A stretch of DNA of 56,979 bases, taken from NCBI GenBank assembly GCA_020860445.1, contig JAJBUH010000107.1:1-56979 (forward strand). Direction: 5' to 3'. The notes beneath the pieces are model-generated. The model did not search any database, was not told the DNA's origin, and saw only the letters and a list, made by a program, of their open reading frames with translations. This DNA comes from Bacteroidales bacterium. Its GTDB lineage: Bacteria > Bacteroidota > Bacteroidia > Bacteroidales > Muribaculaceae. Every line of letters starts with the position of its first letter. Within the stretch, counting starts at the first letter, position 1. Shown here piece after piece: positions 33,670-41,622 of this stretch. Made by a program: the position numbers and the translations under genes.

Positions 33670-35452
33670 TAATGATATTGTCGGTGGGGAAGTGAGCCGA
33701 CAGGTCGCGAGGCTTGGCCATAAAGCCGCACAGCAGCGATATCAAGCCCACGCGGCCGAAGAACATGGCCGTACACAGCACCACCTTGGATGTGTCGCAC
33801 AGTTCGGCCGTGATGCCCAGTGACGAACCTACGGTAAACAGTGCTGACACTACCTCAAAGATTACAGCCTTGGCATCAAGCCGAGGCTCAAGACATAGCT
33901 CAAGGGTTGCATAGGCTGCCAGAGAAATGGCAGCCAAGCAGACCACGGCGTGTGCGCGCCGCATCGAGTGGAAAGATATGGTGCGGTTGAAAGCCGTGGT
34001 GCCTTCGTGGCCAAACAACACCGATCTCAGATTGAGAAGCACAGCGCCGAGGGTGTTGACCTTGATGCCGCCGGCCATCGACTGCGATGAGCCGCCAATT
34101 ACCATTTGCACCATCACAAGCAGCAAGGTTACATCTAAGAAATGAGCCGGGTTGACCGAGGCGAACCCGGCACTGCGGGGTATGAGGGAATTGAAGACCG
34201 ATTGCACTGCCTTTTGCCAAAAGTCCATGCCTTTGAGGGTATTGCCGCTCTCAAGCAGGAAAAACGCCACCGAGCTGACTGCCAGAATAATGCAAGTGGT
34301 CCACAGCACTATCTTGGTGTTGAGGTCAAAGATGTGCAGCGGCATCAGCGGCGGACGCTTGCGGCGCAGCCTTGCCCAGCCTTTAATAATCCATTGGCGC
34401 AATATCTCCTTGAAATTCACCAGAATCGGAAATCCTATGGCCCCGGCAAAGATTAGGCATGAGGTGACGATGTAAATCCACTGATTCGAGGCCATCAGCG
34501 CCTTGTTGGCCATGCCGTCGGGCAGGATTGAGAATCCGGCGTTGCAGAACGATGACATCGAGTGGAAGCCCGCGAAGATAAGCCTCTGAGTTGTGTCCAT
34601 CTCCAACTCGGCTGGAATGGTAAGGTATACCGCTACGGCTCCGATTATCTCGACCGAAGCGGTGAATCCCAACACATACAGCAGGGTAGGCATCAGCGAG
34701 TTCATGCTCTTTGAGTAGATGATATCGCGCAAGAGCAGCTGATTGTATATGGACGTTCCGCCAGTAAAGAACATGGCAAAGAAGCTGGTGAACGTGATTA
34801 CGCCCAAGCTGCCGAGTTGCACCAGTACCGATAGCACCAAAATGCCAAACGGCGTGAAAGTAGTGGGGATATCGACTGGCGACAAGCCAGTGATGCACAC
34901 CGCGCTCGAGGCCACAAACAGAGAGTCGAAATATGATATGCCATGGAGTGTGCACCTCGGCAACATCAGTACCATCGAGCCCAGGATAATGAATAGCAAG
35001 AAACTGCCACCCATTATCAGCGATGGGTTAGTGCGCCGGTTGGGGATGCGCGACAGGGCATAGCAGAGCGTCACCGTCGAGTAGGCGCCCAGGGTAAAGA
35101 ATAGAAATTTCTTGGAGTAAAGTATCGCCTTAAGCCATGGTATCCAAGGGTGGTGCGGGTTGGGATAAATCCATGCCAACAGGGATATCAACACCAGTGT
35201 GTCGACAATCCACTTGATGATGCGGCTTTGGCGCAGCGTGTGTCTGAAGCGGAAGAAAAGGTTGTAAATGATGTTGATGCAATAAAACGCCTGGATGGCT
35301 CGGAGCACTCCCCAGAGCCGGCGCTGGTCGGCTGGCTCCAAGTTGTAGCCCACATACACGGTGAGGGCTACAAGGCAAGCGGCCGAGGCCACTACAGCCA
35401 AGGATTCCAGCACTGAGGCTGCTGCTCCGAGTGGGCGTGATATTGCTAACAT
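33662..35452 (-). CDS. second TrkH/KtrB-family potassium transporter
   Basis: A 596-residue membrane protein with about 130 extra N-terminal residues forming four membrane helices ('AACLVALTVYVGYNL', 'IKWIVDTLVLISLLAWIY' and others) before the TrkH core. The core has 'YFDSLFVASSAVCITGLSPVDIPTTFTPFG' (first pore loop), 'FHSMSSFCNAGFSILPDG', 'LIPRSAGFASVNPAHF' and 'VSALFTVGSSLGITAELC'. It differs from the trkH at 22369-23841, resembling the longer KtrB-like proteins of Bacteroidetes. No trkA-like regulator is next to it; it may use a distant KtrA or the TrkA encoded at 23873-25210 (inference). A DUF4923 gene ends only 1 nt upstream. Confidence 0.88.
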   Translation of the reverse strand: MLAISRPLGAAASVLESLAVVASAACLVALTVYVGYNLEPADQRRLWGVLRAIQAFYCINIIYNLFFRFRHTLRQSRIIKWIVDTLVLISLLAWIYPNPHHPWIPWLKAILYSKKFLFFTLGAYSTVTLCYALSRIPNRRTNPSLIMGGSFLLFIILGSMVLMLPRCTLHGISYFDSLFVASSAVCITGLSPVDIPTTFTPFGILVLSVLVQLGSLGVITFTSFFAMFFTGGTSIYNQLLLRDIIYSKSMNSLMPTLLYVLGFTASVEIIGAVAVYLTIPAELEMDTTQRLIFAGFHSMSSFCNAGFSILPDGMANKALMASNQWIYIVTSCLIFAGAIGFPILVNFKEILRQWIIKGWARLRRKRPPLMPLHIFDLNTKIVLWTTCIILAVSSVAFFLLESGNTLKGMDFWQKAVQSVFNSLIPRSAGFASVNPAHFLDVTLLLVMVQMVIGGSSQSMAGGIKVNTLGAVLLNLRSVLFGHEGTTAFNRTISFHSMRRAHAVVCLAAISLAAYATLELCLEPRLDAKAVIFEVVSALFTVGSSLGITAELCDTSKVVLCTAMFFGRVGLISLLCGFMAKPRDLSAHFPTDNIIIN

Positions 35453-35453
35453 C

Positions 35454-36128
35454 TCATTGCTTGGTCATCTTGAATCCGGCATAGAGGCCATCATAGCTGT
35501 TGAGCAGTGAGCTCACTGTCGAGATTGTTGAGTTGCCGCTGACGCTTGCAATCGTAGTCAGGAGCTTTTGGAGCTGGCTTGCATCAAAGGTCAAGGTGAG
35601 AGTGCTGCCCGAGATGCTTGCCATAGGCTCCATCTTGCCAATAGAGATTTTGCTGAGAGCCTTAAAGTTGAAAATCAACTGAGTGTCTTCCTTCTCGATG
35701 GTGCCAGAGAGCGAACCGACAGCCAGTTTCATAGTGAACGAGTAGTCATCAGCTACGGTGAGTACCAGCTTCTCAGCACCGGCTTTCTTGTAATAGGGTT
35801 CAAGTTTCTCCTCGATTACGGCAGTAGCAGCCGAGCCGCCAATCTTCTGCAGGGCGTTCTCGCTCTCGAGAGTCACGGCGGGTGCTGAATAGTTCCAGGT
35901 GCCTACCAGGTCAGAGAGTTCGATGTCTGAGGTGCTGAGCACATTGCTGAGCACACCGCTCAGGATGTTGCCCAGCGAGCTGCTTGATGAGCTTGAGCTG
36001 TCGTCAGATGATGACGATGAGGAAGAGGCGGCAGATTTGACCTTGTTGAGCAGGTCGCTGAGTTGAGCGTTGGCGTTAAAACCGCAGCCGATGAGGGCTA
36101 AGGTTAGGATTGTCAGAATCTTTTTCAT
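35454..36128 (-). CDS. DUF4923 family secreted protein
   Basis: A 224-residue exported protein with signal peptide MKKILTILTLALIGCGFNANA. A Ser-rich linker (about residues 33-51, almost only Ser and Asp) follows, then a beta-rich domain with 'LSDLVGTWNYSAPAVTLESENALQKIGG' and 'YYKKAGAEKLVLTVADDYSFTM', which is the DUF4923 pattern of Bacteroidetes. A Cys at residue 15 might serve as a lipobox, but the context (LIGCGFN) is only moderate. Its function is unknown. It lies between sdaA (41 nt) and the second trkH (1 nt), so co-transcription is likely. Confidence 0.82.
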   Translation of the reverse strand: MKKILTILTLALIGCGFNANAQLSDLLNKVKSAASSSSSSSDDSSSSSSSSLGNILSGVLSNVLSTSDIELSDLVGTWNYSAPAVTLESENALQKIGGSAATAVIEEKLEPYYKKAGAEKLVLTVADDYSFTMKLAVGSLSGTIEKEDTQLIFNFKALSKISIGKMEPMASISGSTLTLTFDASQLQKLLTTIASVSGNSTISTVSSLLNSYDGLYAGFKMTKQ

Positions 36129-36169
36129 TGTCTGTTTCAGTCAATAATGTTAATAGTTAAACGTATGTC

Positions 36170-37366
36170 TTAATGGATAACTGCCAAGCCGCCTTGCGAA
36201 GTCTCTTTGTAGAGCGATGGGATGTCGTGGCCAGTCTGCTTCATCACTTGCACCACGCGGTCGAAATCGACAGCATGGCGACCGTCAGAGAATGCGGCAT
36301 ACAGGTTGGCATCAAGGGCGCGGGCAGCGGCATAAGCGTTGCGCTCAATGCAAGGGATTTGCACCAGACCGCACACTGGGTCGCAGGTCAGGCCCAAGTG
36401 ATGCTCAAGGCCCATCTCGGCTGAGTATTCTATCTGAGCTACGGAGCCGCCAAACAGTTGCGAAGCTGCTGCGGCAGCCATGGCGCAAGCCACGCCTACC
36501 TCGCCTTGGCAACCCACCTCAGCGCCAGATACCGAAGCGTTGAATTTGACCACATTGCCGAATAGTCCGGCAGTGGCCAGAGCGCGCAGCACACGGTCGT
36601 CACTGAACCCCTTGGAGGTATGCAGATGGTATAGCACTGCTGGCAGTACGCCGCACGAGCCGCAGGTTGGAGCCGTTACGATTTCGCCGCCTCCGGCGTT
36701 TTCCTCGCTTACGGCGAGGGCGTAGGCATAGACCAGGCCACGGCTCTTGAGCGAGGCATTGTATCCGGTGGCGTGCATGTAGTAGCTGAAAGCCTTGCGC
36801 CTCACGCACAGACCGCCGGGCAATACGCCCTCGGCCTCGATGCCGCGCTTGACAGCGGCCTTCATCACTTGCCACACGTGGTCGAGATGCTCCCAAATCT
36901 CCGGGCCCTCGCACATGTCGACATATTCCCAGAATCCTCGACCGGTCTCGTTGCACCAGCGCAGGATGTCTTTGATTTTGTTTAGGTGGTACACCTTATT
37001 GGCGCCAGTACGCTCTTGGCCCTCCTCCACGATGTCGCCACCGCCCACCGAGTAAGCTATGTATTTCTTCGTCTCGTTGCCATCGGCGTCAAAGGCGCGA
37101 AATTGCATGCCGTTGGTGTGGAATGGCAACACCACATCGGGCTTCCAGACGATTTCGGTCGGAGCCTTGGGTTGAAGCACAGTGATGATAGCGTGGTCGG
37201 TGAGGTGGCCCTTGCCGGTGGCGGCAAGCGAACCGTAGAGCGTGACTTCGTAGCGTGCAGCGTCGGGAGCGAGCTCTAAGAAATGCTCAGCGGCTTTGCG
37301 AGGGCCCATGGTGTGGGAACTCGATGGCCCCAAGCCTATCTTGTATATTTGCTTTATAGAATCCAT
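36170..37366 (-). CDS. sdaA: L-serine ammonia-lyase (dehydratase), iron-sulfur type
   Basis: A 398-residue single-chain L-serine dehydratase converting L-serine to pyruvate and ammonia with a [4Fe-4S] cluster. The start at 37366 (MDSIKQIYKIGLGPSSSHTMGP) gives the family N-terminus; an ATG 18 nt upstream is possible. Conserved cysteines appear in 'APTCGSCGVLPAVLY' and 'TCDPVCGLVQIPCIERNAYAAA', fitting the cluster ligands, along with 'GCQGEVGVACAMAAAAASQL'. The N-terminal beta and C-terminal alpha domains are fused as in E. coli SdaA. It is preceded by a long imperfect inverted repeat in its leader. Confidence 0.95.
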   Translation of the reverse strand: MDSIKQIYKIGLGPSSSHTMGPRKAAEHFLELAPDAARYEVTLYGSLAATGKGHLTDHAIITVLQPKAPTEIVWKPDVVLPFHTNGMQFRAFDADGNETKKYIAYSVGGGDIVEEGQERTGANKVYHLNKIKDILRWCNETGRGFWEYVDMCEGPEIWEHLDHVWQVMKAAVKRGIEAEGVLPGGLCVRRKAFSYYMHATGYNASLKSRGLVYAYALAVSEENAGGGEIVTAPTCGSCGVLPAVLYHLHTSKGFSDDRVLRALATAGLFGNVVKFNASVSGAEVGCQGEVGVACAMAAAAASQLFGGSVAQIEYSAEMGLEHHLGLTCDPVCGLVQIPCIERNAYAAARALDANLYAAFSDGRHAVDFDRVVQVMKQTGHDIPSLYKETSQGGLAVIH

Positions 37367-37385
37367 AGGTGTTAGGAATATCAAT

Positions 37386-37455
37386 TCACAATCCGCGATT
37401 CACAATTCATAATTGGCATTTTTGGCCACACTGAATTGTGAATCGTGAATTGTGA
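37386..37455. repeat. ATTCACAATT inverted word array between MFS gene and sdaA
   Basis: 37386-37409 and 37432-37455 are 24-nt arms that are reverse complements with two mismatches. Each arm is built from the word ATTCACAATT or its variants. On the minus-strand mRNA it would form a long hairpin after the transporter stop and about 20 nt before the sdaA start region. It could terminate the upstream gene or control sdaA. Confidence 0.85.
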
Positions 37456-37463
37456 ACTTATGA

Positions 37464-39059
37464 TTACTTGCTTTGTGATCCGTAAGTCTCTTTGACGTTC
37501 CACACTGCGCAAGCGCCGATGGCGAGGAGCACGCCTGCCACTACGAGCATCCACACTGTCTGATAGGTGCCGTTGGCTGCCAAGGGGAATATCGAGAGGA
37601 TAGCGCCGCCGCATACGGCAGCGATGATCTGCGGGATGCAGATGGTGCAGTTGAAGAGGCCCAGGTATGTGCCGATGTGGTTGCCACCCAGAGCATTGGT
37701 GAGGATGGTGAATGGCATAGCCAACATAGCGGCCCAAGCGCAACCTACCAGAGCGTAGCTGATTGACAGCAGCCAGGGGTTGGTGAAGAAATAGGTCGAG
37801 ATGAAGCCGGCGGCGCCAATCAAGAGGCTGACGCTGTAGCCCATGCGGCGATTTGAGAACTTGGCGAGCACGAGAGCCCAAACCAGAGCGGCGATTGCCT
37901 GGATAGCGAGCAGTACGCCGTACCAGTTACCAGCCTCCTGATATTGGGCGCTGGCGGCGTTGAGCACTGTGGTGTTGTGGAGGGTAATGCCTTCCCAAGC
38001 GGTGCCTTGCACCTCTTGGCTCTGCACGAAATTCCAGGTGCCGGCGTGCTCGGTAGCGCTATGGGCGATGGTGAGGGGAGTGTTGGCCTCAACCTTCGAG
38101 ATGTTCTCCTCTTGGATTTGGCCGTTTAGCACGATGGGCATTTGGCCTTGGAAGAGGTTCTTCTCGTGATAGGTCTGGCCATTGACGGTGATGGCATCAA
38201 CTATGTCAACAGCTGGAGTGTGGAATGCGCGACCAGCGATAGCGTCAGTCGAGTAGGTCCACATGTACAGGAATGCCGACCAGCAGAAGAATTGCACGAG
38301 GCCTACGGTCCAGAACACCTTGGGTGCCTTGGCCAGAATCTTGATGATGCCTTCTTTCTTATCCTCGGGCGAGGGCTCCATCTTTTGCTCCAAGCCGTGG
38401 TATTCGGCATAAACCTTCGGCGGCATCTCCTTGACCTTGGCAAAGGTGTAGATCACGCAGAGCACAAGGATGATGGCGCCGAGGTAGAATGACCAGATAA
38501 CCGTGGGGGGTACTTCGCCCTCGGGAGCGGTGTTGCTCAGGAAGAGGGCCAGGATGATAGGAGCAACATAGCCGACAAGCGAACCGGCGTTGCAGAGGAA
38601 GCTCTGTATTGAGTAAGCCAGACCTTTTTGCTTTTCGTTTACAAAGTCGCCCACCAGCATCTTGAATGGCTGCATGGCCATGTTGATTGAGGTGTCGAGG
38701 AACATAAGCATAATCAATCCAAACAGGATTGCTGCTGAAACTGACAGGCCGAGCGAACCGGCATTAGGCAGGAAGCACATCACGATGATTGCGACTGAGG
38801 CGCCAATCAGCAGGTAGGGGAGGCGGCGCCCAAAGCGATTCCAAGTCTTGTCGCTGAGGGTGCCAATAATGGGTTGCACGATTAGGCCCATCAGGGGCGG
38901 GAGGATCCAGAAGTAGCTTAAGCTGTGCGGGTCGGCTCCGATGGTGGAGAAGATGCGGCTCACCTGGGCGCTCTGCAGCGCGTAGGCTATTTGCACCCCA
39001 AAGAATCCGAAGCTGAGATTCCACAGCTTCCAAAAACCAAGGTCGGGCTTACTTTTCAT
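37464..39059 (-). CDS. MFS/GPH-type sugar transporter (SLC45-like)
   Basis: A 531-residue inner-membrane transporter. 'LWNLSFGFFGVQIAYALQSAQVSRIFSTIGADPHSLSYFWILPPLMGLIVQPIIGTLSDKTWNRFGRRLPYLLIG' is typical of the SLC45/maltose-sucrose symporter group (GxLSDxxxxRxGRR loop). About 12 helices are visible. Between the seventh and eighth helix there is an unusually long polar insertion (about residues 270-373, rich in Asn, Thr and Glu) that would face the periplasm. Many Bacteroidales carry such transporters for alpha-glucosides; the substrate here is unknown. A -7 box (39105-39112) lies upstream. Confidence 0.88.
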   Translation of the reverse strand: MKSKPDLGFWKLWNLSFGFFGVQIAYALQSAQVSRIFSTIGADPHSLSYFWILPPLMGLIVQPIIGTLSDKTWNRFGRRLPYLLIGASVAIIVMCFLPNAGSLGLSVSAAILFGLIMLMFLDTSINMAMQPFKMLVGDFVNEKQKGLAYSIQSFLCNAGSLVGYVAPIILALFLSNTAPEGEVPPTVIWSFYLGAIILVLCVIYTFAKVKEMPPKVYAEYHGLEQKMEPSPEDKKEGIIKILAKAPKVFWTVGLVQFFCWSAFLYMWTYSTDAIAGRAFHTPAVDIVDAITVNGQTYHEKNLFQGQMPIVLNGQIQEENISKVEANTPLTIAHSATEHAGTWNFVQSQEVQGTAWEGITLHNTTVLNAASAQYQEAGNWYGVLLAIQAIAALVWALVLAKFSNRRMGYSVSLLIGAAGFISTYFFTNPWLLSISYALVGCAWAAMLAMPFTILTNALGGNHIGTYLGLFNCTICIPQIIAAVCGGAILSIFPLAANGTYQTVWMLVVAGVLLAIGACAVWNVKETYGSQSK

Positions 39060-39104
39060 ATTTGTCGTTTCAGTGGTTGAAATGTTTTTGATTATTTATT
39101 GGTG

Positions 39105-39112
39105 CAAAGTTA
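39105..39112 (-). promoter_or_regulatory. candidate -7 box of the MFS transporter gene
   Basis: On the minus strand, TAACTTTG fits TAnnTTTG, 45 nt before the start codon. No TTTG was found at the -33 distance. It diverges from the sigma-factor promoter about 130 bp away. Confidence 0.45.
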
Positions 39113-39216
39113 CAAAAAATATTCTGTTTAATATAGTCTTAGGTAGAAATTTAATGAAAATAAAGGGATAGAGATACTAAGAAATGGAGAGGAGAAATTT
39201 TATTGAGGGGAGGATT

Positions 39217-39247
39217 CTTGTAGATTCAGAAAAAAATTGTACTTTTG
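39217..39247 (+). promoter_or_regulatory. candidate promoter of the ECF sigma/anti-sigma operon
   Basis: TACTTTTG (39240-39247) fits TAnnTTTG, and CTTG (39217-39220) stands 19 nt upstream as an imperfect -33 box. The -7 box is 29 nt before the sigma gene ATG. A housekeeping promoter here would allow basal sigma-factor expression. Confidence 0.55.
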
Positions 39248-39276
39248 CAAACATCATCTGAATTGAAACGCAAAGC

Positions 39277-39888
39277 ATGATGTTAAACACCCATAAGGAA
39301 TATAAGGAGATGGATGAGCTACATCTATTCTGGTGCATACGCAACGGAGACCACGCGGCTTTTACCTATCTCTACGCAAAATATGCTCCTATAATCAGCG
39401 CTTTCTCAATGAGGTACCTTAGGGATGCCAGTGAGGCAGAAGACGCAGTGCAGCATATTTTCATGAAACTTTGGGAGAAACGTGAAACTTTATCTGTTAC
39501 GCAAAGTCTCAAAGATTACCTCTATACATCTGCCAAAAACTATCTACTCAACAGGATACGCAGCAAGGTTACAGCCTCTTTGAAACAGATGGAGATTATG
39601 GAGAGGCATAGCCGGCATTATCAAAGTCCAGAGGATGATTTGGAAAGAATGGAAAGGGAAAAACATATAGAATTAGCCACCCTGTCACTTTCAGAAACAA
39701 AACAGACCATTGTGGCTATGAGGCGCGATGGTCTATCAAACAAAGAAATATCACAAAAACTCAATATGCCCGAAAATACGGTGAAGACATATTATGCTCA
39801 GAGCTTGAAGTTCTTTAGGGAATATTTCAAGAAATACGTCCTTGTCATAATATCATTTTTGTTGGGTGGGGTGTCATTATTAAAGTAA
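39277..39888 (+). CDS. ECF-type RNA polymerase sigma factor (PUL regulator)
   Basis: A 203-residue sigma-70 family factor of the large Bacteroides ECF group. Region 2 is seen in 'AFTYLYAKYAPIISAFSMRYLRDASEAEDAVQHIFMKLWEKRE' and region 4 helix-turn-helix in 'IVAMRRDGLSNKEISQKLNMPENTVKTYYAQSLKFF'. The start could also be the Met at 39280 or 39310 (MDELHLFW). The last 20 residues are hydrophobic ('YVLVIISFLLGGVSLLK'), as in many PUL sigma factors. It is followed after 6 nt by a FecR anti-sigma gene. With the STN domain of SusC (49149-52385) it should form a trans-envelope switch turned on by glycan import. Confidence 0.92.
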   Translation: MMLNTHKEYKEMDELHLFWCIRNGDHAAFTYLYAKYAPIISAFSMRYLRDASEAEDAVQHIFMKLWEKRETLSVTQSLKDYLYTSAKNYLLNRIRSKVTASLKQMEIMERHSRHYQSPEDDLERMEREKHIELATLSLSETKQTIVAMRRDGLSNKEISQKLNMPENTVKTYYAQSLKFFREYFKKYVLVIISFLLGGVSLLK

Positions 39889-39894
39889 GGTACG

Positions 39895-40875
39895 ATGGAA
39901 ATTAGACAACTAAGGAGTATTTTAGATAAGGTAATGGACAACACAGCTACAGAGTCTGAGCTTAAGATGATATCCACACTGCTTGATAGTGAGGAGGGTC
40001 AGCGTCTGCTCAGCGAACAGATGGATGAGGATTTGCGCCAGATAGAAAGTGGTGCTGACGAGACCAGAACTCGGGAGGTAGTTGTAAATGCTTATGGCAA
40101 GATAGCTTCTCGCATGAGGTCGCAACGTTGGCTTAGATATGCCAAGCGCGTTGTTGCCGTAGTTGTACCCATACTATTGATTGGATATGCAGCTTTTTGG
40201 GTAGACCATCAAATCCATATTTTCTCACCAGTAGAGTATGTTGAGATTGCAGCTGAGAAGGGAGAACATGTGCAAGTAGCACTGCAAGATGGCACAAGAG
40301 TGTGGTTAAGCGGAGGCTCTAAGATAAAGTATCCCTCTCAATTTAAATGGAATGAAAGGCGAGCCCAACTAAGCGGAGAAGCTTTCTTTGATGTAAAAAG
40401 CGATTCTCAACGGGGCTTTGTTTTAGACCTTCCAAATGGAGCCATTAAGGTGTATGGTACTAAATTCAATGTGTCATCATATCTTGAAGATTCTCTCTCT
40501 TTGATTTCTCTATCTGAGGGGTCAATAAGTTTTCAGGTTGAGGATAAGGACTATCATCTGTCACCGGGCCAGCAATTGGTGTATAATCGTAATTCTGGTA
40601 GGGTGACAATAGGCGAGCCCAAGGGTTTCGACAAGATAATGATGCGAAAGAATAATGTTCTGACTTTTGACCGTACCCCTTTGACTGAGGTTCTTACCAC
40701 ACTAAACCGCTGGTATGGGGTGGACTTTGACATAGAGAATGAAAAAGCCAAGGCTTTGACATTCACCTACTCTTCAAATGATCAACAGCTGACGGCTATA
40801 CTGAATGATCTGCAGATGATATCGCCTTTAGCGTTTAAAGAAGAAAACGGGAGAGTAAAAATTTTTATGAAGTAA
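39895..40875 (+). CDS. FecR-family anti-sigma factor
   Basis: A 326-residue inner-membrane anti-sigma factor. It has a cytoplasmic N-terminal part of about 82 residues that would hold the sigma factor, one membrane helix ('RVVAVVVPILLIGYAAFWV', about 85-104), then the periplasmic FecR domain ('VEIAAEKGEHVQVALQDGTRVWLSGGSKIKYPSQF', 'RRAQLSGEAFFDVKSD', 'IKVYGTKFNVSSY') and a C-terminal DUF4974 domain ('LTFDRTPLTEVLTTLNRWYGVDFDIEN'). The length and order are typical. It is the partner of the sigma factor 6 nt upstream; signal input is expected from a SusC carrying an STN domain, such as the one in this locus. Confidence 0.93.
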   Translation: MEIRQLRSILDKVMDNTATESELKMISTLLDSEEGQRLLSEQMDEDLRQIESGADETRTREVVVNAYGKIASRMRSQRWLRYAKRVVAVVVPILLIGYAAFWVDHQIHIFSPVEYVEIAAEKGEHVQVALQDGTRVWLSGGSKIKYPSQFKWNERRAQLSGEAFFDVKSDSQRGFVLDLPNGAIKVYGTKFNVSSYLEDSLSLISLSEGSISFQVEDKDYHLSPGQQLVYNRNSGRVTIGEPKGFDKIMMRKNNVLTFDRTPLTEVLTTLNRWYGVDFDIENEKAKALTFTYSSNDQQLTAILNDLQMISPLAFKEENGRVKIFMK

Positions 40876-40979
40876 TAAAAAATTTAGCATATCACTTTTT
40901 AATGGTTATGTGTCTTCTTGATTGGATGCCTTAGGCAACTACAAAAGACAAAACATTACTAACCTAAAAGCGATTGCTT

Positions 40980-41525
40980 ATGAAAGGATTTTTACTTTCT
41001 CTTTTTGCTGTGCTTGGCTTGTCGATGACGGCTCAAGACTACACCGAACTTAGCCTTTATGCGTGGGCTAACAACAAAGATTATTACTTCGATCTTACCA
41101 CCACGGATGGCGACATCTACACTGGTACTGGTTTCACTCTCGATGGAGCTACTGATGCTGCCGGTATCTATGTGGTAACACGCGACTGGTCAATCCAATA
41201 TGGATGTCCCGAAGGAGAGTGGTATGAGCTTACCACTGATGGAACCCCCGTTGACCTGATTCTGGGTGCTCCCAACGGCTGCTGGATGTGGGACAATACC
41301 ATCGTAGCGGCTGACCATATCTGGTTCTGCGTATCAAAGGCTCAATTGGTGGTTAACCAATCCGAAAATTCGCCATGGGGTGGATCGGGTATCGTAGGAG
41401 TAGCAAGCGACACCGAAGTGGGTGCTACCTACTATACTATTCAGGGTGTAAAGGTAGAAAATCCTATATCGGGCCAACTTTACATCAAGAAGCAAGGCTC
41501 AAAAGTATCAAAAGTGGTGTTCTGA
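40980..41525 (+). CDS. small secreted protein with sorting-type C-terminal tail
   Basis: A 181-residue protein of unrecognised family. The start at 40980 gives signal peptide MKGFLLSLFAVLGLSMTA followed by 'QDYTELSLYAWANNKDYYFDLTTTDGD'. The mature part is rich in aromatic residues (Trp, Tyr) and has 'CPEGEWYELTTDG' and 'GCWMWDNTIVAADHIWFCV', suggesting a beta-rich, possibly sugar-binding fold (inference). The C-terminus 'YYTIQGVKVENPISGQLYIKKQGSKVSKVVF' resembles Por/T9SS-type sorting tails. It lies between the FecR gene and the N-acetylhexosamine kinase, inside the PUL, and a terminator hairpin follows. Confidence 0.7.
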   Translation: MKGFLLSLFAVLGLSMTAQDYTELSLYAWANNKDYYFDLTTTDGDIYTGTGFTLDGATDAAGIYVVTRDWSIQYGCPEGEWYELTTDGTPVDLILGAPNGCWMWDNTIVAADHIWFCVSKAQLVVNQSENSPWGGSGIVGVASDTEVGATYYTIQGVKVENPISGQLYIKKQGSKVSKVVF

Positions 41526-41568
41526 CCTACAATCAGACTGTACTATAAAGCTAAAAAGATAGGCAAGG

Positions 41569-41598
41569 AGATTGGGTTAGTCATTACTGGCCCAATCT
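41569..41598 (+). terminator. stem-loop terminator after the small secreted protein
   Basis: AGATTGGG (41569-41576) pairs with CCCAATCT (41591-41598), extended by G-U pairs, and TTTGTT follows. It stands between the secreted protein gene and the kinase gene, so the kinase may be read only by read-through or from its own start site. Confidence 0.6.
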
Positions 41599-41622
41599 TT
41601 GTTATATGATAAACCTAAAGCC

